Below are positions 19,276-27,779 of a stretch of DNA of 64,000 nt, piece by piece (the stretch's first letter is position 1; each line of letters opens with the position of its first letter). The notes beneath the pieces were generated by a model. That model did no database searches. It worked only from the letters and a program-made list of their open reading frames with translations, and was not told where the DNA came from. A program made the position numbers and the translations under genes. Origin of the DNA: PALSA-612 sp963776375 (GTDB lineage: Bacteria > Actinomycetota > Thermoleophilia > Gaiellales > Gaiellaceae); the NCBI GenBank assembly GCA_963776375.1, contig CAVZMF010000006.1, positions 62,001 through 126,000 on the forward strand. Reading direction: 5' to 3'.

Positions 19276-21969
19276 GTGGTCGAGTTCACTCTCGACGGTA
19301 AGCGGGTGACGGCGCCCGAGGGCGAATTGCTCGTCCACGCCGCCGCGCGCCACGGCACGTTCATCCCCACGCTCTGCCACGACGACAAACTCGACCCCTA
19401 CGGCGGCTGCCGCATGTGCCTGGTCGACCTCGAGGGGGCGCCCCGGCCGGTGCCCGCCTGCGCGCAACGGGTCGGCGAGGGCATGGTCATCTCGACCAAT
19501 GGCGAGAGCGGGGCGCTGCGGAAGACGCTGACCGAGATGCTGCTCGCCGAGCACCTGGCGCCGAACCCCGGCGGGCGGCCGAACGAGCTCACCGACCTGG
19601 CCGAGGAGTTGGGCGCGCAGGCGCCGTTCGTGCTTCCCGACGCCGGCCGCGAGGCCTACGACGACCGCAACCGCCTGATGGGCTACGAGCCCGACGCGTG
19701 CATCCTCTGCAACCGGTGCGTGCGCTACACGCAGGAGGTCATGCAGTGCTCCGCGCTGACCTTCGAGGGGCGCGGCGCCGAGGCCCGGGTCGTCCCGACG
19801 CACGGCCACTCGTGGCTCGACACCGAGTGCGAGCTGTGCGGCGGCTGCCTGTCGGTTTGCCCGACCGGCGCCATCCACGAGCAGTTCCTGGCCGGCGCAC
19901 CGGCGGGCCACGAGCGGGCGCTCCAGAAGACGAAGACGACCTGCACGTTCTGCGGCGTCGGCTGCCAGATCGACCTCAACGTCGACCCGGAGACGCAGCG
20001 GATCGTCAAGGTCACGTCGGAGCCGAGCTACGTCTCGAACGAGGGCAACCTCTGCGTCAAGGGCCGCTTCGCTTTCAACTTCGTCCACCATCCGGACCGG
20101 TTGACGAGGCCGCTCGTCCGCGGCGAGGATGGGAAGCTGCACGAGGCCGACTGGGACACGGCCCTCGAGGCCGCAGCCGACGGCCTCTCTCGCGTCCGCG
20201 AGCGCCACGGCCCACAGTCGATCGGCGTCCTCGCCTCGGCGCGGCTCACGAACGAGGAGAACTACCTGCTGCAGAAGTTCGCGCGGGGGGTGATCGGCAC
20301 CAACTCGATCCACTCCTGCGAAGCCACCTGACACGCGCCGACTCTTTACGGCCTGGTCAGGTCGTTGGGCAGAGGAGCAAGCACCAACTCGATCCCGGAG
20401 ATCGAGAACACCCGGTTCCTGTTCGTGATCGGCTCGAACACGACGGAGGCGCACCCGGTGCTGGCGCTGCGGATGAAGAAGGCGGTCCGCAACGGCGCGA
20501 CGCTGGTCGTCGCCGACCCGCGCAAGATCTGGCTGACGAAGATCGCGAAGCGACACCTGCAGCTTCGGCCGGGCACCGACGTCTGGCTGATCAACGCGAT
20601 GCTGCACGTGATCTTCTCCGAGGGCCTCCAGGACGACGCCTACATCGCGGAGCACACGGTGGGCGTCGACGACGTGCGCGAGATCGTCTCCGGCTACACG
20701 CCCGAGGCGGCCGCCGAAGTCACGGGCGTTCCGGCCGAGGACATCCGGGCCACGGCCCGCGAGTACGCGGCCGAGCGGCACGCGGGGATCTTCTACACGC
20801 TCGGCATCACCGAGCACGCCTGCGCCGTCGACAACATCTGGTCGCTGTCGAACCTGGTGCTCGCGACCGGCCATCTCGGCTACGAGTCCACCGGCCTGAA
20901 CGCGCTGCGCGGCCAGAACAACGTCCAGGGCCTGAACGACTCGGGCGCGAATCCCTCCTATTTCCCGGGCTACCAGTCCGCCGACGACGCGGAGGTGCGC
21001 GCCAAGTTCGAGGCCGCGTGGGGCGTCGAGCTGCCCGCGACGCCTGGCTACCGGCTCGACCAGATCATCTCCGGGCTCCACGACGGCCGCACGAAGGCGC
21101 TCTATCTCGTCGGCGAGAACCCCGCGCACACCGAGCCGAACGCGAAGCACGTCGAGGAGGGGTTCGAGCACGTCGAGTTCGTGGTGGCGCAGGACCTGTT
21201 CCTCAACGAGCTGACCGAGAAGCACGCGGACGTCGTCTTCCCCGCCTCCAGCTTCGCCGAGAAGGACGGGACGTTCACGAACACCGAGCGGCGGGTCAAC
21301 CGCGTGCGGCCGGGCGTGCCCCTGCCCGGGGAGGCTCGGGTCGACCGCGACATCGTCGTCGCGCTGGCCCGGGCGCTGGGCGCGTCCTGGCCCGAGTATC
21401 CCGACGCGGAGTCGGTGTGGAACGAACTCGCCGACCTGAGCCCGAACTGGTACGGCATCCGCTACGACCGGCTCGAGGAGCAGGGGCTGCAGTGGCCGTG
21501 TCCCGACCGCGACCATCCCGGCTCGCAGTACCTCCACGCGCCCGCGCCGGCGCGGTCGGGCGGCGGCAAGTTCTGGCCCGTCGAGTACCAGCCGCCGATC
21601 GAGCTGCCCGACTCGGAGTACCCGCTGACTCTGTCGACGGGCCGCACGCTCTACCACTACAACTCGGCCACGATGACCATGCGCGAGGCGGGGATCACCG
21701 ACAAGCAGGAAGACCCCTTCTTCGAGATCTCCGCCGAGGACGCGGCTCTCCTGGGCCTGTCGGAAGGCGACTGGGCGCGCCTCGTCTCGCGCCGCGGCGA
21801 CCTCGAGGCGCGCGCGCGGATCTCGGACCGCGTCTACCCGGGCCTCGTCTGGATGGCCCTCCACTTCGCGCAGGCCAAGGTGAACTGGCTGACCCACGAC
21901 GTGGGCGACCCGCTGATCGGCACGCCGGAGTACAAGGTCAGCGCCGTCCGGGTCGAGGCAGTTCGCTAG
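19276..21969 (+). CDS. fdhA: Formate dehydrogenase catalytic subunit, selenocysteine-containing (in-frame UGA)
   Basis: 897-aa molybdenum/tungsten bis-MGD enzyme oxidising formate to CO2. N-terminal NuoG-like [2Fe-2S] domain (CHDDKLDPYGGCRMC), two [4Fe-4S] motifs (CILCNRCVRYTQEVMQC; CELCGGCLSVCP), the cofactor-proximal cluster CTFCGVGC, then the molybdopterin domains. Codon 352 is TGA (20329-20331) at the exact Mo-ligand position: SCEAT-U-HAPTLYGL matches the U-H-x-P of FdhF. The frame is the same on both sides and a GGUC-loop hairpin follows 16 nt later, so UGA is read as selenocysteine. NAD coupling probably comes from the diaphorase at 7121-8642. The TAG shares CTAG with the convergent LigT-like gene. 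Start GTG 19276. Confidence 0.93.
20348..20365 (+). promoter_or_regulatory. Bacterial SECIS-like hairpin for the fdhA UGA codon
   Basis: A 6-bp stem ACGGCC/GGTCGT (one G-U pair) closes the loop TGGTCA, which contains the GGUC bulge/loop sequence recognised by SelB in E. coli fdhF. It starts 16 nt after UGA 20329-20331, the expected distance, and lies in coding sequence. Confidence 0.8.
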
Positions 21970-22475
21970 CCGGCGAGCGGGAACGTCGCCCGGACCTGCC
22001 AGCGATCCGGCTCGACCATCTCCATCAGCGTCGCCTCGCGCACGACGAAGCTCGCCGGCAGAAGCGGGCCGACCCGCTGCTCCGCTCGGGCGACGAGGGT
22101 GTCGGGGTCAGGGTCAGCGGCGAACCGGCCGAGCGAGGCGTGCGGCGGCGGATCGCTGCCGGGCTTGCCGTACGGCGGATATCGAGGGAACCTTGCCCAG
22201 AGCCCGCGCATGGTCGCGCGAAGCTCGTCGTCGGGCTCGGGGACGGCGTAGATGCCGGCGCCGGGGAAGTCGGCGAGACGCACGAGGTCGAACTCGAGCG
22301 GCGGACGCTCCGCGAAGAACGCAGCCAGCGCATCGACATGCCCTTCCACCTCGTCCGGAGGCGCGAACGGATAGAGCAGCGTGATCGAGAGCGGAATGTT
22401 CTCACCGATTCGCTCCGGGTAGAGCTCCCAGTGCGCGGCCTCGAGTTCCGGCTGCCCGGTCAGGTAGAGCGTCAT
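21966..22475 (-). CDS. 2'-5' RNA ligase/phosphodiesterase superfamily protein
   Basis: About 169 aa of the LigT/2H phosphoesterase fold. The second HxT/Sx motif is present (PPHASLGRF); in the first (PLSITLLYPF) the histidine is serine, so the canonical two-histidine active site is incomplete. It may be inactive or a ligand-binding relative. Start is ATG 22475 (MTLYLTGQPELE) or GTG 22502. Convergent with fdhA, sharing CTAG as both stop codons. Confidence 0.7.
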   Translation of the reverse strand: MTLYLTGQPELEAAHWELYPERIGENIPLSITLLYPFAPPDEVEGHVDALAAFFAERPPLEFDLVRLADFPGAGIYAVPEPDDELRATMRGLWARFPRYPPYGKPGSDPPPHASLGRFAADPDPDTLVARAEQRVGPLLPASFVVREATLMEMVEPDRWQVRATFPLAG

Positions 22476-22502
22476 CGCTGTCTCGAGCCGGCGCACGGCC
22501 AC

Positions 22503-22921
22503 GAAACGGCGACTCTAGCAACGGCGACTCCCGTCGCCCTTCGGCATGACGTGGCTCCGGCGGCCGTGGCCGCGGTGGCCCTCGAGCCATGTCCCCAAGC
22601 ACGGCTTGCCGCATGGATACCGCTACGCGAGGGGTCCGGACATGTCCGAGGGACTGTCCCTCGGGCGCGGCCCGAAAGGCCATGTCGCCCCGACCCGGTG
22701 CCAAGGACGATCGCGGCGTGAAGGTCAGGGCCGTTGGCCCAGCGGGTGAGTCGTTACTCGTTCGACGCGGCGCGGACGACCGAGGGCGCGGGCAGGGGGA
22801 GCACGAGCCAGAACAGCAGGATTGCCGGGATCCAGTAGGGCCGGTTCATCCGCGCAAAGGCGACGGGCTCGAGCTCGGGGAACGACGGAGAGCGGCCCGG
22901 CGCTCTGTAGAGTCGGCGGCC
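22503..22921. other. 419-bp intergenic region with palindromes, no convincing gene
   Basis: Contains the palindrome GGACATGTCC (22638-22647) overlapping the hairpin CGAGGGA-ctg-TCCCTCG (22647-22663). A 31-codon minus-strand ORF (22754-22849: MNRPYWIPAILLFWLVLP...) would encode one hydrophobic helix but has no ribosome site; I do not call it a gene. Nothing else recognisable. Confidence 0.5.
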
Positions 22922-24364
22922 GTGAGCGTCGTCGCTCGTCCGGTCCCGAAGGTCGAGGCCGGGAGGCCGCTCGGGACGGTGCTGCGGAGCGCGGGCTACG
23001 CCGAGGGGAGCGTTCTCGAGGCGCTCGGGGCCGACGGGAGACTGGGCCGCACCGCGGCGTTCGCCCTCGCGCGGCTGCGCTCCGGGCGCTTGGCGACGCT
23101 CGGCGCGCTCTTCCTGGCGGGAGCGGCCGTCCCCGAGGAAGCGGCCGCCGAGGCGCTCGCCCCACTCGGCCTCGACGAGCTCGAGGCCGCGACGGTCGCC
23201 GCCCGCGGGCCAGAGGGGGTCCGGGCGACCGTCCGGGTGGAGGAGTACGAGGGTCTGCTCGTCGCCAGCGACCGCAACGACGCGCACCCGGCCGAGGACT
23301 ACGTGCTCGAGGTCGGTCCGTCGACCCGGCAGGCCGCGGCGCTCACCGTGCGGAAGCAGGTCGACCGCGCGCTCGACCTCTGCAGCGGCAACGGCGTCCA
23401 GGCGCTGCTGCTGCGTGCGCATGCCGCCCGCGTCATCGGAACCGAGATCAGCCCGCGCGCCGTCGGCTTCGCCCGGTTCAACGCCGAGCTCAACGAGGAA
23501 GACGGGATCGACTGGCGCCTCGGGAACCTGCTGGAGCCGGTCGAGGGCGAGTCGTTCGGCGTCGTGACCTGCAATCCACCGTTCGTGATCGGGCCGGGAC
23601 GGGAGCCGCTCTATCGCGACGGCCGTGCTCACGCTGACGAATTCTCGCGCGCGGCCGCGGTCGGATCAGCGCAGGTGCTCGAAGAAGGCGGGTTTGCCAC
23701 CGTGGTCTGCAACTGGGTCTCGCGCAGGGACGAGCCCTGGCACGAGACGCCGGAGCGCTGGCTCGACGAGTCGGGATGCGACCTGCTCCTGCTCCGGCTC
23801 TCGAGCGACGACGCCCTCGACTACGCGGCCGGCTGGAGCTCCGGCGTGCTCCAGCGGGAGGGCCAGAGCGAATACGTCGCTGCCGTCGAGCGCCATCGCG
23901 ACCACCTACGGCAGCTCGGTGCGGAGGCGGTCACGGCGGGCGTGATCGTCCTCCGGCGGCGGACGGGCGCCGTCTGGCGGCGCCGCGAGGTCCTGTCGAC
24001 GGCTCCGAGGGGATCGGCGAGCGCGCAGCTCCTGCGTGTCTTCGAGGCCCAGGACTTCCTGGCGAGCCTCGAGGACGAGCGGGACCTGCTCGACGCGGTG
24101 TTGGAGCCCGCGCCGGACGCGAGGCTCGTGCGCAGCTCGCGTTACGACGAGGGCGGATACGTCCCGCGGGTCGCGCAGATGGCGCTGGACGACCGGATCG
24201 GGCTGGACGGCCGTTTCCCCGTCGCAGCCGTTCCGGGCGTCGAGCGGCTCGACGGCCGGAGCACGCTGCGCGAGGTGCTCGGCGACTCGGCGGACGGCAC
24301 GCTTCCGTCCGTGCGCGGCCTCTTCGCCCGCGGCTTTCTACGGCGCCGCGAGCCGCCGGCGTGA
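22922..24364 (+). CDS. Class I SAM-dependent methyltransferase (DUF7059-type N-terminus)
   Basis: 480 aa. A helical N-terminal domain precedes a Rossmann methyltransferase core with motif I ALDLCSGNGVQALLL and the NPPF tetrapeptide (TCNPPFVIGPG) typical of N-methylating (DNA, rRNA or protein glutamine) enzymes. The two-domain layout is the actinobacterial family annotated only as methyltransferase; the substrate is unknown. GTG 22922 start, TGA just before the convergent small peptide gene. Confidence 0.8.
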   Translation: MSVVARPVPKVEAGRPLGTVLRSAGYAEGSVLEALGADGRLGRTAAFALARLRSGRLATLGALFLAGAAVPEEAAAEALAPLGLDELEAATVAARGPEGVRATVRVEEYEGLLVASDRNDAHPAEDYVLEVGPSTRQAAALTVRKQVDRALDLCSGNGVQALLLRAHAARVIGTEISPRAVGFARFNAELNEEDGIDWRLGNLLEPVEGESFGVVTCNPPFVIGPGREPLYRDGRAHADEFSRAAAVGSAQVLEEGGFATVVCNWVSRRDEPWHETPERWLDESGCDLLLLRLSSDDALDYAAGWSSGVLQREGQSEYVAAVERHRDHLRQLGAEAVTAGVIVLRRRTGAVWRRREVLSTAPRGSASAQLLRVFEAQDFLASLEDERDLLDAVLEPAPDARLVRSSRYDEGGYVPRVAQMALDDRIGLDGRFPVAAVPGVERLDGRSTLREVLGDSADGTLPSVRGLFARGFLRRREPPA

Positions 24365-24370
24365 CTCAGG

Positions 24371-24517
24371 TCACTTCTTCTTGCCGAGATCGGGCCAGTG
24401 GATCTTCTTGCCCGCGGACCCGCCGCGAACGTCATCAGCCTTCTCGTCGGTGAGCTTCAGATCCTCTGCGGCCTCGTCGCGTTCCTGGGCCGGGCTCGAA
24501 TCCTTCTTGTCGCCCAT
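24371..24517 (-). CDS. 48-aa peptide with double-glycine-type leader motif
   Basis: Complete tiny gene with a strong AAGGAGGGG ribosome site. The peptide has an acidic N-terminal part ending in EDLKLTDEKADDVRGG, like double-glycine leaders (hydrophobics spaced before GG), and a basic 15-residue C-terminal part (SAGKKIHWPDLGKKK). Proteins with such leaders are normally cut after GG by C39-peptidase ABC exporters or are RiPP precursors; neither a C39 transporter nor a modifying enzyme is in the window. Separated from the upstream collagen-like gene by a perfect 16-bp hairpin, so probably transcribed on its own. Confidence 0.65.
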   Translation of the reverse strand: MGDKKDSSPAQERDEAAEDLKLTDEKADDVRGGSAGKKIHWPDLGKKK

Positions 24518-24616
24518 CTCGAACCCCCTCCTTTGGCGATCGTCGCTCCTGTTGCGAGCCTGGAGTGTATGTCCCTCCTGACGCCTGTGCAGGGAACATT
24601 CTTCCCGCCCTTCCGG

Positions 24617-24653
24617 CTCAGCGCCGTGCGGGTCGAGCCCGCACGGCGCTGAG
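24617..24653 (-). terminator. Perfect 16-bp hairpin after the collagen-like gene
   Basis: Arms CTCAGCGCCGTGCGGG and CCCGCACGGCGCTGAG around TCGAG, 8 bp beyond the stop of the minus-strand collagen-like gene. No T-run, as usual in GC-rich actinobacterial terminators. Confidence 0.7.
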
Positions 24654-24660
24654 CGAAGAC

Positions 24661-25009
24661 TCATGGCGCGGTTGCTGCCCAGGCGCCGAAGCTGAAGAAG
24701 CCGCCCGCGGCGACCGAGTTGGTGTAGATCGTCGCGCCGGAGCGCGTGACGCCGTTCAGCAGCACGCCCAGGCTGTTCGCGCGCTGCTGTTCGTAGATGC
24801 ACAGGAAGCCGGCGTTGGCCTGCGGCGTGGTCGCGTTGCCGGGGCACTCCGCCGGTGGTGCAGTGTTCTGCAGGACGAGCTTGACCGTCGGCGTTGTAGC
24901 GCGCCCGCGGCGGCGGCCTGCCCGCCGATGTTGAAGGCGCCGCGGACCGTCTTTCCCGACGGAAGCGTGTCCGGGAAGGGGCCCGCCGGTCCCTGCTCGC
25001 CCGTCGCAT
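24661..25009 (-). CDS. Small collagen-like surface protein, apparent frameshifts
   Basis: About 115 aa. After correcting a shift just behind the ATG (25009; ribosome site GAGGGAGG) the protein begins with a short collagen-like stretch (GEQGPAGPFPDTLPSGK) followed by a beta-rich domain with VKLVLQNTAPPAECPG and NSVAAGGFFSFGAWA. A second shift lies near 24895. The FPDTLPSGK segment after GxP repeats recurs in actinobacterial collagen-like proteins. No signal peptide is visible in this reconstruction, so an N-terminal part may be lost. Confidence 0.5.
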
Positions 25010-25105
25010 GGTTCCTCCCTCAGTGGACGACGAGCTGGAGTCTTCCGCGGGACGCCCCTCGGCGCAAGAAACGCCGCGCCGAGGGAGCGCGAGTACGATC
25101 GCGGC

Positions 25106-26216
25106 GTGAAGATTCGGGCCGCCGTCCTCGAGGAGTTCGGGCAGCCGCTCGCCGTCCAGGAGGTCGAGCTCGACGAGCCGAAGGCAGGCGAGGCGCTCGT
25201 CAGGCTCGCTGCCTGCGGCGTCTGCCACACCGACCTGTACACGGCCTCCGGGGCAGATCCGACCGGATACGCGCCCTGCGTGCTCGGGCACGAGGGCGCC
25301 GGAGTCGTCGAGAAGGTCGGCGAGGGCGGCCGCGGTCTCGTCGCGCCGGGCGACCACGTCGTCACGCTGTTCGCGCCGGAGTGCGGCGAGTGCGTGCACT
25401 GCCTGAGCCCGCGGACGAACCGCTGCACGGCGATCCGCGACATGCAGGGGCTCGGCTTCCTGCCGGACGGCACGACGCGCCTGCAGCGCGACGGCGAGCC
25501 GCTCCGGCACTTCATGGGCACGTCGACCTTCGCCGAGTACGCGGTCATCCCCGAGATCGCGCTCGCGAAGGTCGATCCGGAGGCGCCGCTCGCGGGCTGC
25601 GCGCCCTTTGCCTGCGGCCTCTCGACGGGGATCGGCGCCGCGCTCTACACCGCCAAGGTGGAGCCAGGCTCGACCTGCGCCGTCTTCGGCTGCGGCCTCG
25701 TCGGGCTCGGCTGCGTGATCGGCTGCCGCCTGGCCGGCGCCGAGCGGATCATCGCGATCGACCTGTCCGAGCAGCGGCTGGCGGAGGCCCGGCGCCACGG
25801 CGCGACCGACACTCGCGTCGCCGGCGAGGACACGGTCGACTGGATCCGCGAGGAGACAGGGGGCTTCGGCGCCGACTACACGTTCGAGGCCACCGGGAAC
25901 GTGAGCGTGATGCGCCAGGCGGCCGAGTCGGCCCGCGAAGCCTGGGGGGTGGCGACGATGTGCGGCGTCGCCGGCAAGGGGGAGACGCTCGACATCGTCC
26001 CCCGCCTGCTGATCACCGGCCGGCGCGTGATGGGCAGCTCGTTCGGCGGCGTCAAGGGGCGCTCGCAGGTACCCGGCCTCGTCGACCGTTGGCTCGCCGG
26101 CGAGATCGACGTCGACCGGCTCGTCACCGACCGGGTCGCCCTCGACGACGTGAACGACGCCTTCCACGCGATGGAGCGCCAGGAAGGCATCCGCTCGGTC
26201 GATCGAGTTCAACTGA
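25106..26216 (+). CDS. Zinc-dependent class III-like alcohol dehydrogenase
   Basis: About 370-aa MDR enzyme: catalytic zinc in CGVCHTDLYTASG and GHEGAGVVEKVGEG, structural zinc in CGECVHCLSPRTNRC, Rossmann motif GCGLVGLG. The layout matches actinobacterial AdhC/NDMA-dependent or mycothiol-linked formaldehyde dehydrogenases. The natural end (IEFN then TGA 26214-26216) is in the next frame; one base near 26200 is in excess, which otherwise fuses this ORF to the collagen-like gene downstream. Start ATG 25106. Confidence 0.85.
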
Positions 26217-26272
26217 TACGCCATACTCGGGCGGCGCGGGCAGGCGGAAATCCGAGAAGAGGAGGGGGTGCG

Positions 26273-26977
26273 ATGAGTGTCTTGACGTCGAGGCGTGGGC
26301 GCTTGCTGGGGGCGCTTGCGGTAGCAGGAGCCGCGTTCGGGATCGCGAGCGCGGTGCAGGCCGACATCCCGGACAACGGCGTGATCCACGGGTGCTACGG
26401 CAAGCCGGGTACGCCCTACAAGGGCAACCTGAGGGTCCGCGACGCCGACCAGGGCGAGCAGTGCCGCTACTACGAGAACCAGCTCGACTGGAGCCAGGCG
26501 GGGCCGACCGGCGCTGCCGGGGCCACCGGGGCTACCGGTCCGACCGGCCCTACGGGCGCGACCGGGCCGACCGGGCCTTCCGCCGGTCCGACGGCGCTGA
26601 TCACCGACGGATTCGCGGACTCCGTCCCCGTATCGCCGGGGGTCACCCTGATCACGCATACGGTGACGGCCGCGGAGGCGGGCCTGGCGATCCTGACCTC
26701 GCCGTTCGAGGTGTCCGACAGAGACGGACTGGGCGGCGGCACGACGACGGTTGCCTGCTTGCTCCTCGTCAACGGCAACCTCGGGGTCTCCCACAGCGTC
26801 ACGGTGAGCGACAACGGGGTGGTGGTCACTCCAGGCAATTCGGCGTCGATGACGAACATCGACCGTCACACGCTCGTCGCGGGAGACGTCGTCAGTGTCA
26901 GGTGCGACGCCACCGCCGGCGACGGCGCGGAGGGCCGCGCCAACGCCGAGCTCCTGCTCGAGCACGTCGGCAGCTAG
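26273..26977 (+). CDS. Secreted collagen-like repeat protein
   Basis: 234 aa. The N-terminal signal segment (RGRLLGALAVAGAAFGIASA) precedes a short domain with two cysteines (HGCYGKPG; EQCRYYENQ), then nine or so GxT/GxP triplets (GATGATGPTGPTGATGPTG) and a beta-rich C-terminal domain. The HGCY...GNLRV...QCRYYE...LDW block before triplets is frequent in Thermoleophilia/actinobacterial secreted proteins. Own start ATG 26273 with GAGGAGGGG site. The role is presumably cell-surface; no sortase motif seen. Confidence 0.75.
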   Translation: MSVLTSRRGRLLGALAVAGAAFGIASAVQADIPDNGVIHGCYGKPGTPYKGNLRVRDADQGEQCRYYENQLDWSQAGPTGAAGATGATGPTGPTGATGPTGPSAGPTALITDGFADSVPVSPGVTLITHTVTAAEAGLAILTSPFEVSDRDGLGGGTTTVACLLLVNGNLGVSHSVTVSDNGVVVTPGNSASMTNIDRHTLVAGDVVSVRCDATAGDGAEGRANAELLLEHVGS

Positions 26978-27058
26978 GCAGTTTGCACTGGGCCAGCGAG
27001 TGGACGTCTCTGGCCGGGACGCCCACTCAGGCTCGCTCGAAGTACTAGGCTCGGCCAG

Positions 27059-27775
27059 ATGATCGAGCTCGAGCCGCTCCTGCGCGGGCGCTTCGGCCAA
27101 CCGTGCCAGTACGTCGAGGAAACCGAGTCGACCCAGGCGCTGCTCGGGCCGGACGACCCGGAGGGCGCAGTCGCCGTCGCGGGCCACCAGACCGCGGGCC
27201 GCGGCCGGCTCGGCCGCCGCTGGGAGGCCCCGCCCGGGACGGCGATCACCGCCTCCGTCCTCCTGCGCCCCGCCGTCGGAGCGCCGATCCAGCAGCTCTC
27301 GCTCGTCGCCGGGCTCGCCGTGGCGGAGACGGTCGAGGACGCGCTCCAGCTCTCGGCGCAGCTCAAGTGGCCGAATGACGTGATGATTGACCGCCGCAAG
27401 GTGGCGGGGATCCTCGCCGAGGCGCGCGACGGGATCGTCGTGCTCGGGATCGGCCTGAACGTGAACCAGACGCGCAGAGAGCTGCCCGCGGACGCGCGCG
27501 TCCCGGCCGCGTCGCTCCGAACCGTGGACGGCGAGGAGCGCGACCGCGCGCCGCTTCTCGCCGACCTGCTCGCGCGGCTCGAGCTCCACTACGACGCGTG
27601 GGCGGCGGGCGGGCTCGACGCCGTCTTCGACGGCATCGGCTCCCGCGATTTCCTGCGCGGCCGCCGCGTGAGGGTCGACGGCTCGGAAGGTGTCGCCGGC
27701 GGCCTCGACCGGGCGGGCCGTCTCCTGGTGGACGGCCGCCCGATCGAGTCCGGCGAGGTCGAGCTCCTGCGCTAG
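27059..27775 (+). CDS. birA: Biotin--[acetyl-CoA-carboxylase] ligase
   Basis: 238-aa monofunctional enzyme that activates biotin with ATP and attaches it to BCCP. Biotin/ATP loop GRGRLGRRWEAPPGTA and KWPNDVMIDRRKVAGIL are diagnostic. The N-terminal HTH of E. coli BirA is absent, so it does not regulate. ATG 27059 has no obvious ribosome site and sits close behind a TACTAGGCT -10-like box, hinting at a leaderless mRNA. Confidence 0.93.
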   Translation: MIELEPLLRGRFGQPCQYVEETESTQALLGPDDPEGAVAVAGHQTAGRGRLGRRWEAPPGTAITASVLLRPAVGAPIQQLSLVAGLAVAETVEDALQLSAQLKWPNDVMIDRRKVAGILAEARDGIVVLGIGLNVNQTRRELPADARVPAASLRTVDGEERDRAPLLADLLARLELHYDAWAAGGLDAVFDGIGSRDFLRGRRVRVDGSEGVAGGLDRAGRLLVDGRPIESGEVELLR

Positions 27776-27779
27776 ACCA

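Noticed and set aside
20329..20331. fdhA TGA as a plain nonsense mutation or frameshift
   Set aside because: The frame is unchanged, the residue is the Mo-ligand position, and a GGUC-loop hairpin follows.
22754..22849. 31-codon hydrophobic ORF as a gene
   Set aside because: No ribosome site and no supporting context.
25106..26977. Single ORF fusing alcohol dehydrogenase and collagen-like protein
   Set aside because: The dehydrogenase end (IEFN-stop) is visible in the next frame and the second protein has its own ribosome site and signal peptide.
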